A stretch of DNA of 64,000 bases from Bradyrhizobium sp. CCGB01 (GCF_024199795.1 NZ_JANADK010000001.1:620001-684000), one strand, 5' to 3'; shown: positions 51,556-61,131, numbered from the stretch's first letter. Notes: generated by a model not told the origin, from the sequence alone. Translations and numbers: made by a program.

Positions 51556-53595
51556 ATGTCCGGGCGTACCGCGTCGCCGTCGAAGCGTAAAATATTTCCG
51601 ACCCTCAAGTTCCGCGCCAAGATCATCCTGGGCTTCGCCGCGGTGCTGGTGATCTCCGCCGGCAGCATGGCATTCTCCTACTTTGGCTTCGAGCGGGTCT
51701 CGTCCGGGGTCGGGTCCTACCGCAGCAGCGTCACGGAGGCCGATCTCGCCCGCAACATCGATCGCGAGTTGCTCGCCTACCGCTCGGCAGTCCGCTATTT
51801 CGTCGTCACCGGCAAGGAGGACGATGCCAAGGCGGCGCTGGACGCCGAGACCGGCTTGAAGAGCGCCATCGACCAGGCGGTCAAGAGTGCCAAGAAGCCG
51901 GCGCGGCAGGAGAGCCTCAACAAGCTCGCCAAGGAATTTTCCAACTTCTCCGCGACCTTCGCGAAGGTCCTCCAGGCCAAGCGCGACAGCGCGCTGCTGG
52001 TGCAGAACCAGCTGACGCGTAACGCCAACCTCCTGAAATACAAGCTCGACGACATCGGTAACAACGCCTCCGACGCCGAGGCGCAGTCGATCGAGTTCGG
52101 CACCAAGCAGGTCAACGCCCAGTTCCAGACCGCGAGCGCGGCGGCGACCAATTTCGTGCTGACGTCCGACCAGGCGATCGCGACCAGCGCGCTGGCGCGG
52201 CTGAAATTCGTCGAGAACTCGCTCGGCGCGGTCTATTCCATGGACGACAAGATCGTCGCCGGCCTGAAGGATGCCAGGGGATTGCTCGGTGCCTATCGCG
52301 AATCGCTGGAGAAGCTGATCGCGAACGCCAAGATGGTCGACGACCTCGTCACCGAGATGAACGGTTCGGCCGGCGCGATCCTGCAAGGAGCCACCGCGAT
52401 GAAGGCGGACCTCGTCGCCGAACAGCAGCGGCTGGAATCGGAGTCGGAGGCGACCATCGGGCAGACCGAGCAATTGGTGCTGATGCTGGCCGTCGGCGGC
52501 ACGCTGTTAGGTGCGATCCTCGCCTTCCTGCTCGGGACCGGCATCTCGCGCCCGATGATCGCGATGTGCAAGGCGATGCGCGAGCTTGCCTCGGGCAATT
52601 TCGACGTCGTGCTGCCGGGCTTGGGGCGCAAGGACGAGATCGGCGAGATGGCCGGCGCGGTCGAGGAGTTCAAGGTTCAGGCCGTGGCCAAGGCCGAGCG
52701 CGACGCTGCCGCCAGCGAAGTCCAGAACAAGGAACTGGCCACCGCGCGCCGTTCCGAGCTGATTCGCTTCGCCGACGACTTCGAAAGCGCGGTCGGCGCC
52801 ATCGTGTCGAACGTGTCGGCCTCCGCCGTGCAGCTCGAATCGGCGGCTTCCACGCTGACCCGCACCGCGGAGACCACGCAGACCCTGTCGAGCCAGGTTG
52901 CCGGCGTCTCCGAGCAGGCCTCGAGCAACATGCAGTCGGTCGCAACCGCGACCGAGGAGCTCTCGGCCTCCGTCGAGGAGATCGGCCGCCAGGTCCGCGA
53001 TTCCAGCCGCATTGCGGAAGCTGCCGTGGTGCAGGCCAAGGAGACCGACGGCCGGATCGGCAAGCTCTCCCATGCCGCCCAGCAAATCGGCGAGGTCGTC
53101 AAGCTCATCACCGCAATCGCCGAGCAGACCAATCTTCTCGCCCTCAATGCCACCATCGAGGCGGCGCGCGCCGGCGACGCCGGCCGCGGCTTTGCCGTGG
53201 TCGCCAGCGAAGTGAAGTCGCTGGCCAGCCAGACCGCGAAGGCCACCGACGAGATTTCCTCGCACATCGCGGGCATGCAGGGTGCGACGGCCGAGTCGGT
53301 CGCCGCCATCAAGGAGATCGGCGCCACCATCGGCCAGATTTCGTCGATCTCGACGTCCATCGCGAGCGCCGTGGAAGAGCAGGGCGCAGCGACGCAGGAG
53401 ATTGCCCGTAGCGTCCAGACCGTCGCGCAGGGCACCCAGACCGCCGCCACCGACATCGGCCAGGTCAACCGCGGCGCCGCCGAAACCGGCTCGGCCTCGG
53501 AGGAGGTGCTGCACTCGGCCAAGACGCTGTCATCGGAAAGCACCCGCCTGCGCGCCGAGCTCGACCGCTTCATGGGCAATATCCGGGCGGCCTAG
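51556..53595 (+). CDS. Methyl-accepting chemotaxis protein (HBM-like sensor), tandem copy 1
   Basis: A 679-aa chemoreceptor. The start is ATG 51556 ([20 protein letters not shown]). First helix about 23-43, a long helical periplasmic sensor about 45-305 (HBM-like, rich in Ala/Lys/Glu), second helix about 308-330, HAMP about 331-385 ([20 protein letters not shown]), and the signalling domain (about 430-679) with the hairpin tip [20 protein letters not shown]. No C-terminal CheR-binding pentapeptide. The cytoplasmic half is nearly identical to the next gene; the sensor is different. No other che genes are in the window. Confidence 0.94.
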   Translation: MSGRTASPSKRKIFPTLKFRAKIILGFAAVLVISAGSMAFSYFGFERVSSGVGSYRSSVTEADLARNIDRELLAYRSAVRYFVVTGKEDDAKAALDAETGLKSAIDQAVKSAKKPARQESLNKLAKEFSNFSATFAKVLQAKRDSALLVQNQLTRNANLLKYKLDDIGNNASDAEAQSIEFGTKQVNAQFQTASAAATNFVLTSDQAIATSALARLKFVENSLGAVYSMDDKIVAGLKDARGLLGAYRESLEKLIANAKMVDDLVTEMNGSAGAILQGATAMKADLVAEQQRLESESEATIGQTEQLVLMLAVGGTLLGAILAFLLGTGISRPMIAMCKAMRELASGNFDVVLPGLGRKDEIGEMAGAVEEFKVQAVAKAERDAAASEVQNKELATARRSELIRFADDFESAVGAIVSNVSASAVQLESAASTLTRTAETTQTLSSQVAGVSEQASSNMQSVATATEELSASVEEIGRQVRDSSRIAEAAVVQAKETDGRIGKLSHAAQQIGEVVKLITAIAEQTNLLALNATIEAARAGDAGRGFAVVASEVKSLASQTAKATDEISSHIAGMQGATAESVAAIKEIGATIGQISSISTSIASAVEEQGAATQEIARSVQTVAQGTQTAATDIGQVNRGAAETGSASEEVLHSAKTLSSESTRLRAELDRFMGNIRAA

Positions 53596-53617
53596 GGGGC
53601 GCCGTCGCCTCATACTC

Positions 53618-53665
53618 CTGTCGTCCCCGCCTAGTGCGCAATTGCGCACTAGGCGGGGACGACAG
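53618..53665. repeat. Perfect 48-base palindrome between the chemoreceptor genes
   Basis: The two 24-base halves (53618-53641 and 53642-53665) are exact reverse complements with no loop; the core is TGCGCAATTGCGCA and the outer part is CTGTCGTCCCCGCC/GGCGGGGACGACAG. It starts 22 bases after the first receptor stop. It is probably a repeat-family element acting as a terminator, and it insulates the second receptor gene. Its perfection suggests a recent insertion. Confidence 0.88.
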
Positions 53666-53710
53666 CGGCGGCTCCCCCCGCGACACCTAACCGCCGGTTG
53701 CGACGCCATA

Positions 53711-53733
53711 AATTTACCGCCGCTTATCCTTTG
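53711..53733 (+). promoter_or_regulatory. Conserved upstream element of the chemoreceptor genes, copy 2
   Basis: AATTTACCGCC, three bases, ATCC and TTG, about 80 bases before the second chemoreceptor ATG; see the copy at 51457-51479. It lies after the 48-base palindrome, so the second gene has its own promoter region. Confidence 0.5.
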
Positions 53734-53813
53734 CACTTTACCGTGCTGACGAGTCGGGAAGCGGGCTGCTTTCGGGCTGCGCCTGGTTTTCCGCGAATGG
53801 AATGGGGTGGGGA

Positions 53814-55847
53814 ATGCCCGTCAAGTCGAAGCCGAACACGTCGAAGCTGCTCACCTTGCGTTTTCGTGCAAAAATCATCCTCGGCTTCGTGGCAGTGCTC
53901 GCCATCCTCGCCGTCAGCATGGCTTTCGCCTATTTCGGTTTCGAGCGGATCCAGGCCGCTGTGGCATCCTACCGGGCCAGCGTATCGGAAGCGGACCTCG
54001 CGCGGACCGTCGATCGCGACCTCATCAGCTATCAGGGACTGGCGCGGGCCTATACGTTGACGGGCGCGGCCGATGACGAGACTGCGGCCAAGGCGGCAGA
54101 AGAGAGCTTGAAGAGCTCGATCGCCAAGTCGATGGCCGCGACCACCGGCGCGGCGCGCCGCGAGCAGGTCGGCAAGCTCGAGGCCGAGTTCCAGCGGTTC
54201 GCGAAGGTGTTCAGCGAGATCATCACGCTGACGCGCGAGAACAACAAGATCGCCGCCGACGAGCTCAACAGCGTCGGCAACAAGATCCGCTTCAAGTTCG
54301 ACGATCTCGCCGATACCGCCGCGCTGGCTGGCCTGAATTCGGTTCAGACCACGGCCAAGGACGTCACCTCGCAATATCTTGCAGTCTCCACCTCGGTCAG
54401 CGCCTTCGTCGCCAAGCCGGAGCCGAAGACCGCCGACGGCGTGATCGCCCGCATCAAATTCCTGGAGACGCTGCTGGTCTCGATCTATGCCAACGACCAG
54501 AAGATCACCGACCGCGTCACCGAGATCGGCAATCTGCTGAAGCAGTACCGCACCTCGTTCTCGAAGCTGACCGAGAACGTGAAGATCATCGTCAAGTCGA
54601 ACGGCGAGATGACCAAGACGGCGGCGACCATCCTCAAGCTTTCGGGTGAGCTGCGGTCGGATCTGACCGCCGATCAGCAGCGCATCGAGACGAGCGCCAA
54701 TGCGACGATCGTGGATACCGAGCGGCTGATGCTGATGATGGCACTCGGCGGCCTCGCCATCGGTGCCGTGCTGGCCCTGATGCTCGGCAATGGCATCTCG
54801 CGTCCGATGATCGCGATGTGCAAGGCGATGCGCGAGCTCGCGTCCGGCAATTTCGACGTCGTGCTGCCGGGTCTCGGCCGCAAGGATGAGATCGGCGAGA
54901 TGGCGAGTGCGGTCGAGGAGTTCAAGGTTCAGGCCGTCGCCAAGGCCGAGCGCGACGCCGCCGCCAGCGAAGTCCAGAACAGGGAGCAGGCCGCTAGCCG
55001 CCGCTCCGAGCTGATCCGCTTTGCCGACGATTTCGAGAGCGCCGTCGGCGCCATCGTCTCCAATGTCTCATCCTCCGCCGTGCAGCTCGAATCGGCAGCG
55101 TCCACGCTGACACGCACCGCCGAGACTACGCAGAGCCTGTCGAACCAGGTCGCCGGCGTGTCCGAGCAGGCTTCCAGCAACATGCAGTCGGTCGCAACCG
55201 CAACGGAAGAACTCTCGGCTTCGGTCGAGGAGATCGGCCGCCAGGTCCGCGATTCCAGCCGCATCGCCGAGGCCGCCGTGGTGCAGGCCAAGGAGACCGA
55301 TACCCGTATCGGAAAACTGTCCCATGCCGCCCAGCAGATCGGCGAAGTCGTCAAGCTCATCACGGCGATTGCCGAGCAGACCAACCTTCTGGCGCTGAAC
55401 GCCACCATCGAGGCGGCACGCGCCGGTGAAGCCGGCCGCGGCTTCGCGGTGGTTGCCAGCGAAGTGAAGTCGCTGGCGAGCCAGACCGCGAAGGCGACCG
55501 ACGAAATCTCCTCCCACATTACGGGGATGCAGGGCGCGACCGCCGAGTCGGTCGCCGCGATCAAGGAGATCGGCGCCACCATCGGCCAGATTTCGTCGAT
55601 CTCGACGTCGATTGCGAGCGCAGTCGAGCAGCAAGGCGCCGCGACGCAGGAAATCGCGCGCAGCGTCCAGACCGTTGCGCAGGGCACCCAGACCGCCGCC
55701 ACCGACATCGGCCAGGTCAACCGTGGCGCCGCCGAAACCGGCTCGGCCTCGGAAGAGGTGCTGAACTCGGCCAGGTCGCTCTCCAGCGAAAGCACACGCC
55801 TGCGTGCCGAGCTCGACCGCTTCATGGGCAATATCCGGGCGGCTTAA
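53814..55847 (+). CDS. Methyl-accepting chemotaxis protein (HBM-like sensor), tandem copy 2
   Basis: A 677-aa chemoreceptor with the same layout as its neighbour: start ATG 53814 ([20 protein letters not shown]), helix about 18-42, helical sensor about 45-300, second helix about 303-325, HAMP and signalling domain. From about residue 325 the protein is almost identical to copy 1 (only scattered changes such as Gly to Thr at the [16 protein letters not shown] site), whereas the sensor part shares only the overall pattern. A recent duplication or gene conversion of the signalling half is likely. The ligands probably differ. Confidence 0.94.
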   Translation: MPVKSKPNTSKLLTLRFRAKIILGFVAVLAILAVSMAFAYFGFERIQAAVASYRASVSEADLARTVDRDLISYQGLARAYTLTGAADDETAAKAAEESLKSSIAKSMAATTGAARREQVGKLEAEFQRFAKVFSEIITLTRENNKIAADELNSVGNKIRFKFDDLADTAALAGLNSVQTTAKDVTSQYLAVSTSVSAFVAKPEPKTADGVIARIKFLETLLVSIYANDQKITDRVTEIGNLLKQYRTSFSKLTENVKIIVKSNGEMTKTAATILKLSGELRSDLTADQQRIETSANATIVDTERLMLMMALGGLAIGAVLALMLGNGISRPMIAMCKAMRELASGNFDVVLPGLGRKDEIGEMASAVEEFKVQAVAKAERDAAASEVQNREQAASRRSELIRFADDFESAVGAIVSNVSSSAVQLESAASTLTRTAETTQSLSNQVAGVSEQASSNMQSVATATEELSASVEEIGRQVRDSSRIAEAAVVQAKETDTRIGKLSHAAQQIGEVVKLITAIAEQTNLLALNATIEAARAGEAGRGFAVVASEVKSLASQTAKATDEISSHITGMQGATAESVAAIKEIGATIGQISSISTSIASAVEQQGAATQEIARSVQTVAQGTQTAATDIGQVNRGAAETGSASEEVLNSARSLSSESTRLRAELDRFMGNIRAA

Positions 55848-55850
55848 GGC

Positions 55851-56189
55851 TCACTCCCTCCCGAACGCCCGCTTCAACTCCACCTTCGCCCGCTCCAGCC
55901 GCGTGCGCTCTGTCTTCGGCAGCGCCTTGCCCGCACGGTTGATGTAGAAGGTCAGCATCGACAGCGCCGAGCGGTAGGCGCCGGCCTTGCGGCGCGAGCT
56001 GTGCTCGGCCGAGCGCTTCAGCGACGCCGCGATCTTCTTCGCGCTGGTCAGCTTGAACACGCCTTGCTTGAGGTCGAGCGCATCGCTCTGCTTCGTCACG
56101 CGCTGCGACCAGCGCTTTGGCGTGGCACGTCTGGTGCTCCTGCGCGGCGCAGTTTTGAGCGAATGTGTCGTCTTTCTGACGGGAGCCAT
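55851..56189 (-). CDS. DUF3175 family basic protein, probably a general-stress gene
   Basis: A 112-aa Lys/Arg-rich protein (MAPVRKTTHSLKTAPRRSTR, ATPKRWSQRVTKQSDALDLK, GVFKLTSAKKIAASLKRSAE) matching the DUF3175 pattern. Start ATG 56189 with AAGGAG upstream. An EcfG-type promoter (GGAAC-N16-CGTT) reads toward it from 56241-56217. It is convergent with the second chemoreceptor, with stops only a few bases apart. Highly basic, possibly nucleic-acid binding; function unknown. Confidence 0.85.
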   Translation of the reverse strand: MAPVRKTTHSLKTAPRRSTRRATPKRWSQRVTKQSDALDLKQGVFKLTSAKKIAASLKRSAEHSSRRKAGAYRSALSMLTFYINRAGKALPKTERTRLERAKVELKRAFGRE

Positions 56190-56216
56190 GCGTCAACTCC
56201 TTGTGGCTCCATCGGA

Positions 56217-56241
56217 AACGAGCCGCGTCAACGGCCGTTCC
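56217..56241 (-). promoter_or_regulatory. EcfG-type promoter for the DUF3175 gene
   Basis: On the minus strand: GGAAC (56241-56237), 16 bases, CGTT (56220-56217). It ends 28 bases before the DUF3175 ATG. The -35 box is part of the palindrome GTTCCCATGGGAAC (56237-56250), which it shares with the promoter on the other strand. Confidence 0.75.
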
Positions 56242-56245
56242 CATG

Positions 56246-56270
56246 GGAACCTGCCTTCGCCGCAGACGTT
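56246..56270 (+). promoter_or_regulatory. EcfG-type promoter for the MFS-otsB operon
   Basis: GGAAC (56246-56250), 16 bases, CGTT (56267-56270), about 102 bases before the MFS start. It is divergent from and back to back with the DUF3175 promoter, the two -35 boxes being four bases apart. Confidence 0.72.
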
Positions 56271-56371
56271 GTCGCAGGTGGCAGGCGGAATGCCGCACCC
56301 CCATGATCGGATCGACCCCGTTCACGTCCTGTGAACCGGGGCCGCGTCCATTGGTCAGATGCAACAACGCG

Positions 56372-57859
56372 ATGGAATTGCAGCGAAGCCCAGCGCCGAA
56401 TGATGGACCTGTGGTCGCCACGGCGGCCGCGCCTGACCGCATCGTCGAGACCAGCATTCCCGCGCGCCTCGATGCGCTGCCGTGGAGCGGCTTTCACACC
56501 CGCGTCGTGCTGGCGCTCGGGATCACCTGGATCCTCGACGGGCTGGAGGTGACGCTGGCCGGCGCGCTCTCCGGCGCGCTGAAGCAGAGTCCGACGCTGC
56601 AATTTTCAAATCTCGATCTCGGCATCGCCAATTCCGCGTATCTTGCGGGTGCGGTGCTCGGCGCGCTCGGCTTCGGCTGGCTCACCGACCGCATCGGCCG
56701 CAAGAAACTGTTCTTCATCACGCTGGCGCTTTATCTCTCTGCGACCGCCGCGACCGCTTTGTCGTGGAATGTCGCGAGCTACGCGCTGTTTCGTTTTCTC
56801 ACCGGCGCCGGCATCGGCGGCGAATACACCGCGATCAACTCGACCATCCAGGAGCTGGTGCCGGCGCGCTATCGCGGCTGGACCGATCTGGTCATCAACG
56901 GCAGTTTCTGGATCGGCGCGGCGATGGGCGCGGTCGCGGCCATCGTGCTGCTCGATCCTGCAACGATCAGCCCGGATCTCGGCTGGCGCCTCGCCTACCT
57001 CATCGGCGCGACCCTCGGCCTCGTCGTGCTGTTGATGCGGATGTGGATTCCGGAAAGTCCCCGCTGGCTGATGATCCATGGCCGGCCCGACCAGGCCCAC
57101 GCCATCGTGGACGAGATCGAGCGCTCGGTGATCGGGCACGACCAGGATACGAGCGACGGCCGCTTCACGAAAATCCGCCTGAGGATGCGCGACCACACCC
57201 CGATCAGGGAGGTCGTGCACACGCTGTTCTCCGCCTATCGCCAGCGCGCGCTGGTCGGCCTCGTGCTGATGAGCGCGCAGGCGTTCTTCTACAACGCGAT
57301 CTTCTTCACCTTCGCGCTGGTGCTGACCGACTTCTACGGCATCAGTGCCGAACACGTCGGCTGGTATCTGCTGCCGTTCGCGGCCGGCAACTTCCTCGGC
57401 CCGCTGCTGCTCGGCCGCCTTTTCGATACGCTCGGCCGCCGCGTCATGATCATGTTTACCTACGGCGTGTCGGGCGTGCTGCTGGCGCTGTCGGGCTATC
57501 TGTTCTCGATCGGCGCGCTGAGCGCGCAGGGGCAGACCATCGCCTGGATGGTGATCTTCTTCTTTGCCTCGCCCGCCGCGAGCGCGGCCTATCTCACCGT
57601 CAGCGAGACCTTCCCGCTCGAAGTGCGCGCGCTGGCGATTGCCGTGTTCTACGCAGTCGGCACCGGCATCGGCGGAGTGATCGGCCCGGCGCTGTTCGGC
57701 GCGCTGATCGATACAGGATCACGCACCAGCGTGTTCGCCGGCTATTTGCTGGGGGCCTTCCTGATGATCGCGGCTGCGATCGTGGCGTGGCGCTACGCCG
57801 TCGCCGCGGAACGAAAATCGCTCGAACAAATCGCGCGGCCGCTTGCCTATATGGAGTAG
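56372..57859 (+). CDS. MFS transporter (sugar porter-like)
   Basis: A 495-aa major facilitator with 12 predicted helices. ATG 56372 (MELQRSPAPNDGPVV) is preferred to the upstream in-frame extension, which is Arg-rich and overlaps the promoter. Signatures: GWLTDRIGRKKLFF in the loop between helices 2 and 3, RFLTGAGIGGEYTAINSTIQE in helix 4, PESPRWLMIHGRPDQA after helix 6, and LLGRLFDTLGRRVMIMF in the second half. The PESPRWL motif is typical of the sugar-porter branch. It precedes otsB by three bases, so the two are co-expressed; a substrate linked to trehalose or osmolytes is plausible but not shown. Confidence 0.9.
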   Translation: MELQRSPAPNDGPVVATAAAPDRIVETSIPARLDALPWSGFHTRVVLALGITWILDGLEVTLAGALSGALKQSPTLQFSNLDLGIANSAYLAGAVLGALGFGWLTDRIGRKKLFFITLALYLSATAATALSWNVASYALFRFLTGAGIGGEYTAINSTIQELVPARYRGWTDLVINGSFWIGAAMGAVAAIVLLDPATISPDLGWRLAYLIGATLGLVVLLMRMWIPESPRWLMIHGRPDQAHAIVDEIERSVIGHDQDTSDGRFTKIRLRMRDHTPIREVVHTLFSAYRQRALVGLVLMSAQAFFYNAIFFTFALVLTDFYGISAEHVGWYLLPFAAGNFLGPLLLGRLFDTLGRRVMIMFTYGVSGVLLALSGYLFSIGALSAQGQTIAWMVIFFFASPAASAAYLTVSETFPLEVRALAIAVFYAVGTGIGGVIGPALFGALIDTGSRTSVFAGYLLGAFLMIAAAIVAWRYAVAAERKSLEQIARPLAYME

Positions 57860-57862
57860 ACT

Positions 57863-58684
57863 ATGAAATCGGAGCTCGCGGAATTGGATCAGAAGCGCAC
57901 CATGCCAGATGATGAAGCACCCGACGCGGTGCCGGTGCCGCATGCGCTCGTGCCGCATCTGCACGAGACGGCGATCCTGCTCGATATCGACGGCACGCTG
58001 CTCGACCTGATGCCGACGCCGCGCGAGGTGTGGGTGCCGCCGGGCCTGTCGGAAACGCTGAACAAGCTGACGGAGCGCACGTCGGGCGCGCTGGCGATGG
58101 TCAGCGGCCGCTCGCTCAACGACATCGACCTGATCTTCGCGCCCGACGTGTTTCGTGCCGTCGCCGGGCACGGCGCGGAGATGCGGCTGTCGGTGGGCAA
58201 CGAGGCCGACGACGTGCATGCGCCGCCGATGGACAAGGAGCTGAAGCGGCGGCTCGCTGCGATCGCAAAGCTCAGCCCGGGCATTCTGCTCGAGGACAAG
58301 GGCTATTCGCTGGCGCTGCATTATCGCCTTGCGCCGCATGCGGAGAAGGCGATCTACGAATCCGTCTCGCTGATCCGCGCCGATCTGCCCAACGCGCCGA
58401 TCGAGGTGCTGCCCGGCAAGTTCGTTTGCGAGATCAAGCATTCCGGTTTCACAAAGGCGACCGGCGTGCGCGAGTTGATGAAGCATGAGCCCTTCAAGGG
58501 GCGGCGTCCGATCTTCATCGGCGACGACGTCACCGATGAGACCGTGTTCGCGATCATGCCCGACATGAACGGCCTTGCCTTCTCGGTCGGCCGCCGCGCC
58601 ATCGGCGTCAACGGCCATTTCGATGCGCCGAACGATGTGCGCGCGTTCCTTGCGCGTCTGCTAGACGATACAAGGTTGGAATAG
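57863..58684 (+). CDS. otsB: Trehalose-6-phosphate phosphatase
   Basis: A 273-aa HAD-type phosphatase that releases trehalose from trehalose 6-phosphate. The nucleophile motif is LLDIDGTLLDLMPTP; later HAD motifs are AMVSGRSLNDID, KFVCEIKHSGFTKATGV and FIGDDVTDETVFAIM. It follows the MFS gene by three bases. The otsA gene lies 235 bases downstream with its own EcfG-type promoter. Length is typical. Confidence 0.94.
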   Translation: MKSELAELDQKRTMPDDEAPDAVPVPHALVPHLHETAILLDIDGTLLDLMPTPREVWVPPGLSETLNKLTERTSGALAMVSGRSLNDIDLIFAPDVFRAVAGHGAEMRLSVGNEADDVHAPPMDKELKRRLAAIAKLSPGILLEDKGYSLALHYRLAPHAEKAIYESVSLIRADLPNAPIEVLPGKFVCEIKHSGFTKATGVRELMKHEPFKGRRPIFIGDDVTDETVFAIMPDMNGLAFSVGRRAIGVNGHFDAPNDVRAFLARLLDDTRLE

Positions 58685-58861
58685 GGCACGACACCTCAGG
58701 GCCACATTGTTGCTCGCGTCGCGCCTTGGCCCGGGCAGTTCATGCTGCGCGACACAGCCGCGAAAACCAACTTTGTTGAGTGAAATCGCCGGGTTCCCTG
58801 GGCAAAACTGGTTCCAACGCGCGTGCCTGATTTTGGTTTCAATTCGTGCAAATGATGATCA

Positions 58862-58886
58862 GGAACCATATTGATGAACGGCAGTT
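58862..58886 (+). promoter_or_regulatory. EcfG-type promoter for otsA
   Basis: GGAAC (58862-58866), 17 bases, GTT (58884-58886). The base before GTT is A instead of the usual C. It ends 33 bases before the GTG start of otsA. Control of trehalose synthesis by the general stress response is known in rhizobia. Confidence 0.72.
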
Positions 58887-58919
58887 AAACGGGACGGAAT
58901 GAACAGGAGGGGACGACCT

Positions 58920-60380
58920 GTGAACTTAGTCGTCGTTTCAAATCGAGTTGCGCGCGGTAAACCTAACGAGCCTATGACGGGCGGCCTTGCGGCAGCCTTG
59001 CTTCCCGTTGTGGAACATTCTGGTGCCATCTGGGTGGGTTCGTCAGGCCGCGTGCGCGACGGCCAGCAGAAGGAACCGTTCGCCGAGATCGAAGCGCTTG
59101 GCTCGGGCGCGATTGCGACGCTGGATCTGCCGTCGGCGCATTACGGCGGCTATTACGAAGGCTTTGCCAATTCGGCGCTGTGGCCGGCGCTGCATTCGCG
59201 CAGCGATCTGATCCGCGTCTCGCGAGAGGACTATGTCAGCTATCGCGAGGTCAACGCCTTCATGGCGCGCGCCTTGATGCGCTTCCGCAAGGCCAAGACC
59301 GCGTTCTGGGTGCAGGATTATCATTTCCTCGCGCTCGGCGCGGAGCTGCGCGATCTCGGCGTCGATGATCCGATCGGCTTCTTCCTGCACACGCCGTGGC
59401 CGGTCGCCGCGGTGATGCAGGGCGTGCCCAATCATCGCGAGCTGATCACCGCGATGCTGGCCTACGATCTGCTCGGCTTCCAGACCAATGAGGATTGCCA
59501 GAACTTCCTCGGCTATGTCGCGGGCGAACTCGGCCTCACTGTCGAAGACGGCGTCGCGATCTCGCACCATGGCCGGACGCGCTGCGAGGTGTTTCCGATC
59601 GGCATCGATGCAGAGAAGTTCGCAGCCTACGCCGCGAAGTCTGCGTCGCATCCCGACGTGTCGCGACTGCGCCGCAGTCTCAACGGCGAACGGCTCGCGA
59701 TCGGCGTCGACCGGCTCGACTATTCCAAGGGCCTCGTCAACCGCATCAGCGCGTTCGACCGGCTCTGGACCGAGCAGCCGCAGTTTGCGCGCAGCATCTC
59801 GCTGCTCCAGATCGCCAACCCCTCGCGCGGTGCGATCGAGGCCTATGGCAATCTCCAGAACGAGGTCGCGCGCCTCGTCACCGACGTCAACGGCCGCCAT
59901 GGCGAGGTCGACTGGACGCCGATCCGCTACCTGAACAAGGGCTTCAGCCAGGCCGTGCTCGCGGGCCTTTACCGGACCGCGCAGATCGGCGTGGTGACGC
60001 CGCTGCATGACGGCATGAACCTCGTCGCCAAGGAATATGTCGCCGCGCAAAACCCGGCCGATCCCGGCGTGCTGGTGCTGTCGAAATTCGCCGGCGCCGC
60101 CAACGAGCTCGAAACGGCATTGCTGGTCAATCCGCATGACATCGACGGCATGGCGCGCGCGATCGCGGTCGCGGCCGCGATGCCGCTCACCGAGCGCAAG
60201 ATGCGCTGGGACGCGATGATGAAGAAGCTGCGCGGCCACACCATCCAGCAATGGTCCGCCGACTTCGTCGCCGAGCTGGAGAAATGCCGGACCGAAAAGG
60301 CGGTCGTGCCACTCGCAGCACAGCCGCCGCAGGCGCTGCGCTGGCTGAAGTCGGCGATCTCGGGCGTGCGGTTGATTTAG
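58920..60380 (+). CDS. otsA: Trehalose-6-phosphate synthase
   Basis: A 486-aa GT20 retaining glycosyltransferase that joins UDP-glucose and glucose 6-phosphate. Start GTG 58920 is chosen because AGGAGGGG lies seven bases upstream and the protein then opens NLVVVSNRVARGK; ATG 58899 in frame would add seven residues. Signatures: GGLAAALLPVVEHSGAIWVG, VQDYHFLALGAELRDLGVDD, GFFLHTPWP, GVDRLDYSKGLVNRISAF, TPLHDGMNLVAKEYVAAQ. Functions with otsB. Confidence 0.95.
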   Translation: MNLVVVSNRVARGKPNEPMTGGLAAALLPVVEHSGAIWVGSSGRVRDGQQKEPFAEIEALGSGAIATLDLPSAHYGGYYEGFANSALWPALHSRSDLIRVSREDYVSYREVNAFMARALMRFRKAKTAFWVQDYHFLALGAELRDLGVDDPIGFFLHTPWPVAAVMQGVPNHRELITAMLAYDLLGFQTNEDCQNFLGYVAGELGLTVEDGVAISHHGRTRCEVFPIGIDAEKFAAYAAKSASHPDVSRLRRSLNGERLAIGVDRLDYSKGLVNRISAFDRLWTEQPQFARSISLLQIANPSRGAIEAYGNLQNEVARLVTDVNGRHGEVDWTPIRYLNKGFSQAVLAGLYRTAQIGVVTPLHDGMNLVAKEYVAAQNPADPGVLVLSKFAGAANELETALLVNPHDIDGMARAIAVAAAMPLTERKMRWDAMMKKLRGHTIQQWSADFVAELEKCRTEKAVVPLAAQPPQALRWLKSAISGVRLI

Positions 60381-60388
60381 GATCTTGC

Positions 60389-60472
60389 GTCATGGCCGGG
60401 CTTGTCCCGGCCATCCACGTCTCACGTCTTGGACCTCAAGAACGTGGATGCCCGGGACAAGCCCGGCCATGA
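60389..60472. repeat. Palindromic repeat (family B, CATGGCCGGGCTTGTCCCGG type)
   Basis: GTCATGGCCGGGCTTGTCCC and ATCCACGT at the left mirror ACGTGGAT and GGGACAAGCCCGGCCATGAC at the right. It lies between the convergent otsA and the small secreted protein gene. Confidence 0.85.
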
Positions 60473-60505
60473 CGGTGTGCTCCGACGACGCGGCGCCGTC
60501 CAACC

Positions 60506-60847
60506 TCAATAGCAATACGACAGTCCCTCCAGAATCGCGCATTGCCGCTTGTTCGGCGCGTTCGGATCATCCAGCGGCACCATGCCCTTGCCCTGGCCGA
60601 CGAACACGCCGGGCCCGACATGCACCGAGCTCTTGTTGCCGATGATCACGCTCGGATGCGGCGAGGCGCTCGAGCGCGTCCCGTCCGGCCAGATGATGGC
60701 ATCGCCCGAGAGCACCCCGCGCCGTCCGTCGTCGCAGCTGACGTCGACGCCCTGACGGGAGCAGACCTGGGCCAGGGCCGGCCCGGCGAAGGCAAAGCCG
60801 AGCACCAGAATCAGGCTCAGCGCGGCGATGGTATTGCGGATGGTCAT
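60506..60847 (-). CDS. Small secreted protein of unknown function, 113 aa
   Basis: Start ATG 60847 (MTIRNTIAALSLILVLGFAF, signal ending ALAQ). The mature part has four cysteines (VCSRQGVDVSCDDGRRGVLS and QCAILEGLSYCY) that can form two disulfides, with GPGVFVGQGKGMVPLDDPNA in between. Family not recognised. Convergent with otsA; 195 bases upstream of it begins the tRNA gene on the other strand. Confidence 0.75.
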   Translation of the reverse strand: MTIRNTIAALSLILVLGFAFAGPALAQVCSRQGVDVSCDDGRRGVLSGDAIIWPDGTRSSASPHPSVIIGNKSSVHVGPGVFVGQGKGMVPLDDPNAPNKRQCAILEGLSYCY

Positions 60848-61041
60848 GGCGTCCCCGGTCATGTTTGGCGTCCTCGAGTGAATCGTCGCGCCAAACCCGC
60901 CAGGGGTTCAGTCGGCAGGCGGGTCAGGGGCTGTGTGTCGCCAGATATTATCTTGTAAATACAATAGGTTGCTGAAAAATCATCCGATTTCCCCGCGATC
61001 CCTTGCAAAATCACCGGCGTCCCTTCAAGAGAGGGCGCTCC

Positions 61042-61131
61042 GGAGAGATGGCCGAGTGGCTTAAGGCGCACGCTTGGAAAGCGTGTGTGCGGGAAACCGT
61101 ACCGTGGGTTCGAATCCCACTCTCTCCGCCA
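61042..61131 (+). tRNA. tRNA-Ser (anticodon GGA), CCA encoded
   Basis: The 5' acceptor strand GGAGAGA pairs with TCTCTCC at 61121-61127, followed by the discriminator G and encoded CCA. The anticodon stem-loop CACGCTTGGAAAGCGTG carries GGA (Ser, reads UCC/UCU). The long variable arm typical of class II tRNA-Ser is present (GTGTGCGGGAAACCGTACC), and the T arm GTGGGTTCGAATCCCAC is canonical. About 90 bases including CCA. Confidence 0.96.

Noticed and set aside
61042-61131. tRNA-Ser as an integration site of a mobile island
   Set aside because: No integrase, no second copy of the tRNA 3' end, and normal flanking genes.
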